Position numbers and translations under genes: made by a program. The notes beneath the pieces are model-generated. The model had not been told where the DNA came from. It did not search any database and worked only from the letters and a program-made list of their open reading frames with translations. Positions 4,535 to 6,357 of a stretch of 6,357 bases of DNA are shown piece after piece. Position 1 is the first letter of the stretch, and each line of letters starts with the position of its first letter. Where the stretch lies: NCBI GenBank assembly GCA_030632925.1, contig DAOVTU010000192.1, forward strand, positions 1 to 6,357, given 5' to 3'. The DNA comes from Candidatus Krumholzibacteriia bacterium (GTDB lineage Bacteria; Krumholzibacteriota; Krumholzibacteriia; LZORAL124-64-63).

Positions 4535-6357
4535 ATGTTCCCCCGCCACTTGCTGCTAAGCCTGATCACGACCGCCTTGTTAATCAGCACTCCGGCCTTG
4601 GCCATCGACCCCTACGTCGACTCGGGCCTGACCGCGGTCACGCCCCGCCCCGACACCGATCTGGTCATTGTGCGGGAAAAATTCTACGGAGCCGGTGGTA
4701 TTGATTTGAGTGCCTACGGCATCAGCGGCGGTCCTCACACCTACGTGCAGTCACTTTATTTCCGCATGTATGTCGACGGCCAGACCAATACGGAGGACTC
4801 GTACGCCGGGCTGGTCGTCCTGCCCGAGTCGGTCACTATTTTGGGAATTATCAGCGACGAAATAATCCTCGGCGGCAGCGCCGACGATGGTGTTCTCACA
4901 GAAACGGATCTGATCTTTGCCGTCGGAAGTAATCCCGATCAGTACTCGGAGCAAGACCGTGGGTTTGAATCCAGCGGCAACAACGCCGAGTACGTCGGCA
5001 TCATCGACGCCCACACTTTTGCCTTTGCCCTGAACATCACCGGCGGCATGGATGACTTTCGGGTCATCATTGACTACGGCGATTCTTTCGCACCGGACCT
5101 GAGTTTTGATGTGCTCGCTCTGGATGTCACACCGCCTCTGGATTCCCAATTGTTGACCGGCATTCTGGTCGGAAACACCACTGACGGCCTGGTTTTTGGT
5201 AGCGGTGACTATGGTGAAGCGGCCAGCTTACAGAATATCCCCTTGAATTCGACCACCGCCGCGATCCCCGGCACCGCCCTGCCGTTTCAACCCGACGCCA
5301 GTCTGTATATTGCCCGCGATACCAATGGAGATACATTCGTCGACAGCTACGACACCAATCTGGATGTGCCGCTGCCCGGTCAGTTTATTCTCGACACGAA
5401 CCTGTCCAACCCGCGCGGCATCTCCGAGCATACCAACGGCCTGGTCTACTGTGCTGGTCGCGACGGCGGTTTTGCAGTGATTGATCCGGTGGCCCGCACG
5501 GTCGACACCACCTTGATGGATAATCTGGACGGAAGTGTCATTGATGCCACCAACCTGCCGGGGCACGCGGAAATCTTCGTAGTCCGCAATGCGTCCGGAC
5601 CAACCCAAATTGATGTGGTTGACCCATCGATTCCCCTGGTTATCAATACTTTCGCCCTCGCTTCCCCGACCAGCCCACAGGCCATCGTCGATGGCAGTGA
5701 CGGACTATTGTATATCCTGGGCACAACCACGATCGGCTGGATCGATGCTGCCGGCGGCAATTCCGGTTCGCTTGACCTTAACCCACCAACCGGCTTCTAC
5801 GATGGCATCACCAGTCGCGCGGGCACCAACCTGCTCTATCTGCTGCGCGACACTTCCGGCGATTCGAAGATTGATGTGTTCAACATCACGACCCAACAGA
5901 TCACTTTCGATTTTGCCACTCTGCCCGCTATCACCAACCCCGCAGCGATCACTGATGGCCCGGACGGATTGCTCTACGCCATCGGCGCCGGCTTCAGTCA
6001 GCCCGCCGGATACTCGGTCGTTGATGCGGTCTCCGGCACCGTCGTGTACTCCCACAATATCATGGATTTTCCCGGCACCTACCGCTCCCTTACCGGGCTA
6101 CTGCCCCAACCGTCGGCAGTAGGAGATGAAGAGCCCGTACCCGGCCTCGGACTAAAGCATCTGGCCTGGCCCAATCCCTTTAACCCGCAGGTTGAAATTC
6201 GGTACGAACTGGCCCAGGCCGGAGCCGTTCGAGTACGGATTCTGGATGTCCGTGGACACTTGTTGCGGGTCTTGAAAGATGGCCCGGCCGCCGCTGGTTG
6301 GCAGTCGTTGACCTGGGATGGAAGAGATGATGGCGGACGGGGGCTGCCTTCGGGGAC
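4535..6357 (+). CDS. Secreted beta-propeller-like protein with C-terminal FlgD-type Ig domain (3' truncated)
   Basis: The frame is open from ATG 4535 to the window end, giving 607 residues without a stop. Residues 1-23 form a signal peptide: MFPRH, a hydrophobic core, then a likely cut after 'ALA'. Residues about 65-185 are a beta-rich domain with 'RGFE' and 'DDFRVIIDYG' and no assigned function. Residues about 215-521 hold a repeated strand motif (DGLVF, ASLYIA, NGLVYC, AEIFVV, DGLLYI, TNLLYLL, DGLLYAI) whose aromatic residue recurs at F221, Y258, Y305, F348, Y393, Y435 and Y481. That period of 37-47 residues fits a six- or seven-bladed beta-propeller. Two repeats continue into calcium-type loops, DTNGDTFVD (262-270) and DTSGDSKID (439-447). 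After an acidic Pro/Gly linker (524-540), residues 543-607 are a FlgD-like Ig domain ('WPNPFNP', 'VRVRILDVRG', 'LTWDGRDDGG') of the kind used near the C-terminus of exported FCB-group proteins. Only the last strands, roughly 15-25 residues, appear to be missing. Location is outside the inner membrane; ligand or activity is unknown. Confidence 0.9.
   Translation, partial: MFPRHLLLSLITTALLISTPALAIDPYVDSGLTAVTPRPDTDLVIVREKFYGAGGIDLSAYGISGGPHTYVQSLYFRMYVDGQTNTEDSYAGLVVLPESVTILGIISDEIILGGSADDGVLTETDLIFAVGSNPDQYSEQDRGFESSGNNAEYVGIIDAHTFAFALNITGGMDDFRVIIDYGDSFAPDLSFDVLALDVTPPLDSQLLTGILVGNTTDGLVFGSGDYGEAASLQNIPLNSTTAAIPGTALPFQPDASLYIARDTNGDTFVDSYDTNLDVPLPGQFILDTNLSNPRGISEHTNGLVYCAGRDGGFAVIDPVARTVDTTLMDNLDGSVIDATNLPGHAEIFVVRNASGPTQIDVVDPSIPLVINTFALASPTSPQAIVDGSDGLLYILGTTTIGWIDAAGGNSGSLDLNPPTGFYDGITSRAGTNLLYLLRDTSGDSKIDVFNITTQQITFDFATLPAITNPAAITDGPDGLLYAIGAGFSQPAGYSVVDAVSGTVVYSHNIMDFPGTYRSLTGLLPQPSAVGDEEPVPGLGLKHLAWPNPFNPQVEIRYELAQAGAVRVRILDVRGHLLRVLKDGPAAAGWQSLTWDGRDDGGRGLPSG

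Noticed and set aside
4282..4704. Rightward frame of 140 codons overlapping the start of the secreted protein
   Set aside because: It runs out of frame through the signal peptide region of a well-supported gene and has an odd composition.
5318..5344. Dockerin domain
   Set aside because: Only one calcium loop is present at this place; a dockerin needs two loops within about 60-70 residues, and the second loop here is 177 residues away.

Overview
The window reads as bacterial chromosome of moderately high GC, probably from the FCB group or a neighbouring candidate phylum (Krumholzibacteriota, Eisenbacteria, Zixibacteria or Latescibacterota type). The lineage guess rests on one feature. The last gene is a large secreted protein ending in a FlgD-type Ig-like domain opening with 'WPNPFNP', and such C-termini are abundant on exported proteins of those lineages. 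No rRNA, tRNA, CRISPR array or mobile element is visible.

Left part (1-2269, + strand): three tightly coupled genes form a high-affinity zinc (or zinc/manganese) ABC importer. They are the C-terminal 219 residues of a ZnuA/TroA-type metal-binding protein, a complete ATPase (ZnuC-like), and a complete membrane permease (ZnuB-like). They overlap by 4 and 7 bases. The permease most likely starts at a GTG inside the end of the ATPase gene, 7 bases after a perfect AGGAGG. The operon promoter lies outside the window, so no Zur site can be assessed.

Middle (2302-4080, - strand): a convergent 592-residue gene encodes an uncommon fusion. An N-terminal multi-spanning membrane domain of the DedA/VTT (SNARE-associated) type is followed by a radical SAM core (CxxxCxxC) and a short SPASM/twitch-like auxiliary-cluster domain. 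This is the most interesting gene here: a membrane-anchored radical SAM enzyme whose anchor belongs to a family of lipid flippases and scramblases. Substrate and product are unknown.

Intergenic (4081-4534): a 454-base divergent control region. It holds a strong ribosome binding site for the radical SAM gene, a 7-2-7 palindrome, a long-armed inverted repeat, a 29-base hairpin with an oligo-U run on the leftward strand (terminator or attenuator), an imperfect 15-base direct repeat linking two of these elements, and an AT-rich promoter-like stretch before the rightward gene.

Right part (4535-6357, + strand): the first 607 residues of a secreted protein that runs off the window. It has a signal peptide, an N-terminal beta-rich domain, about six or seven repeats of roughly 44 residues that look like a beta-propeller (two of them carrying DxNxDxxxD / DxSxDxxxD calcium-type loops), and the FlgD-like C-terminal domain. 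The metal importer and the secreted protein have no evident functional link to the radical SAM gene beyond proximity.
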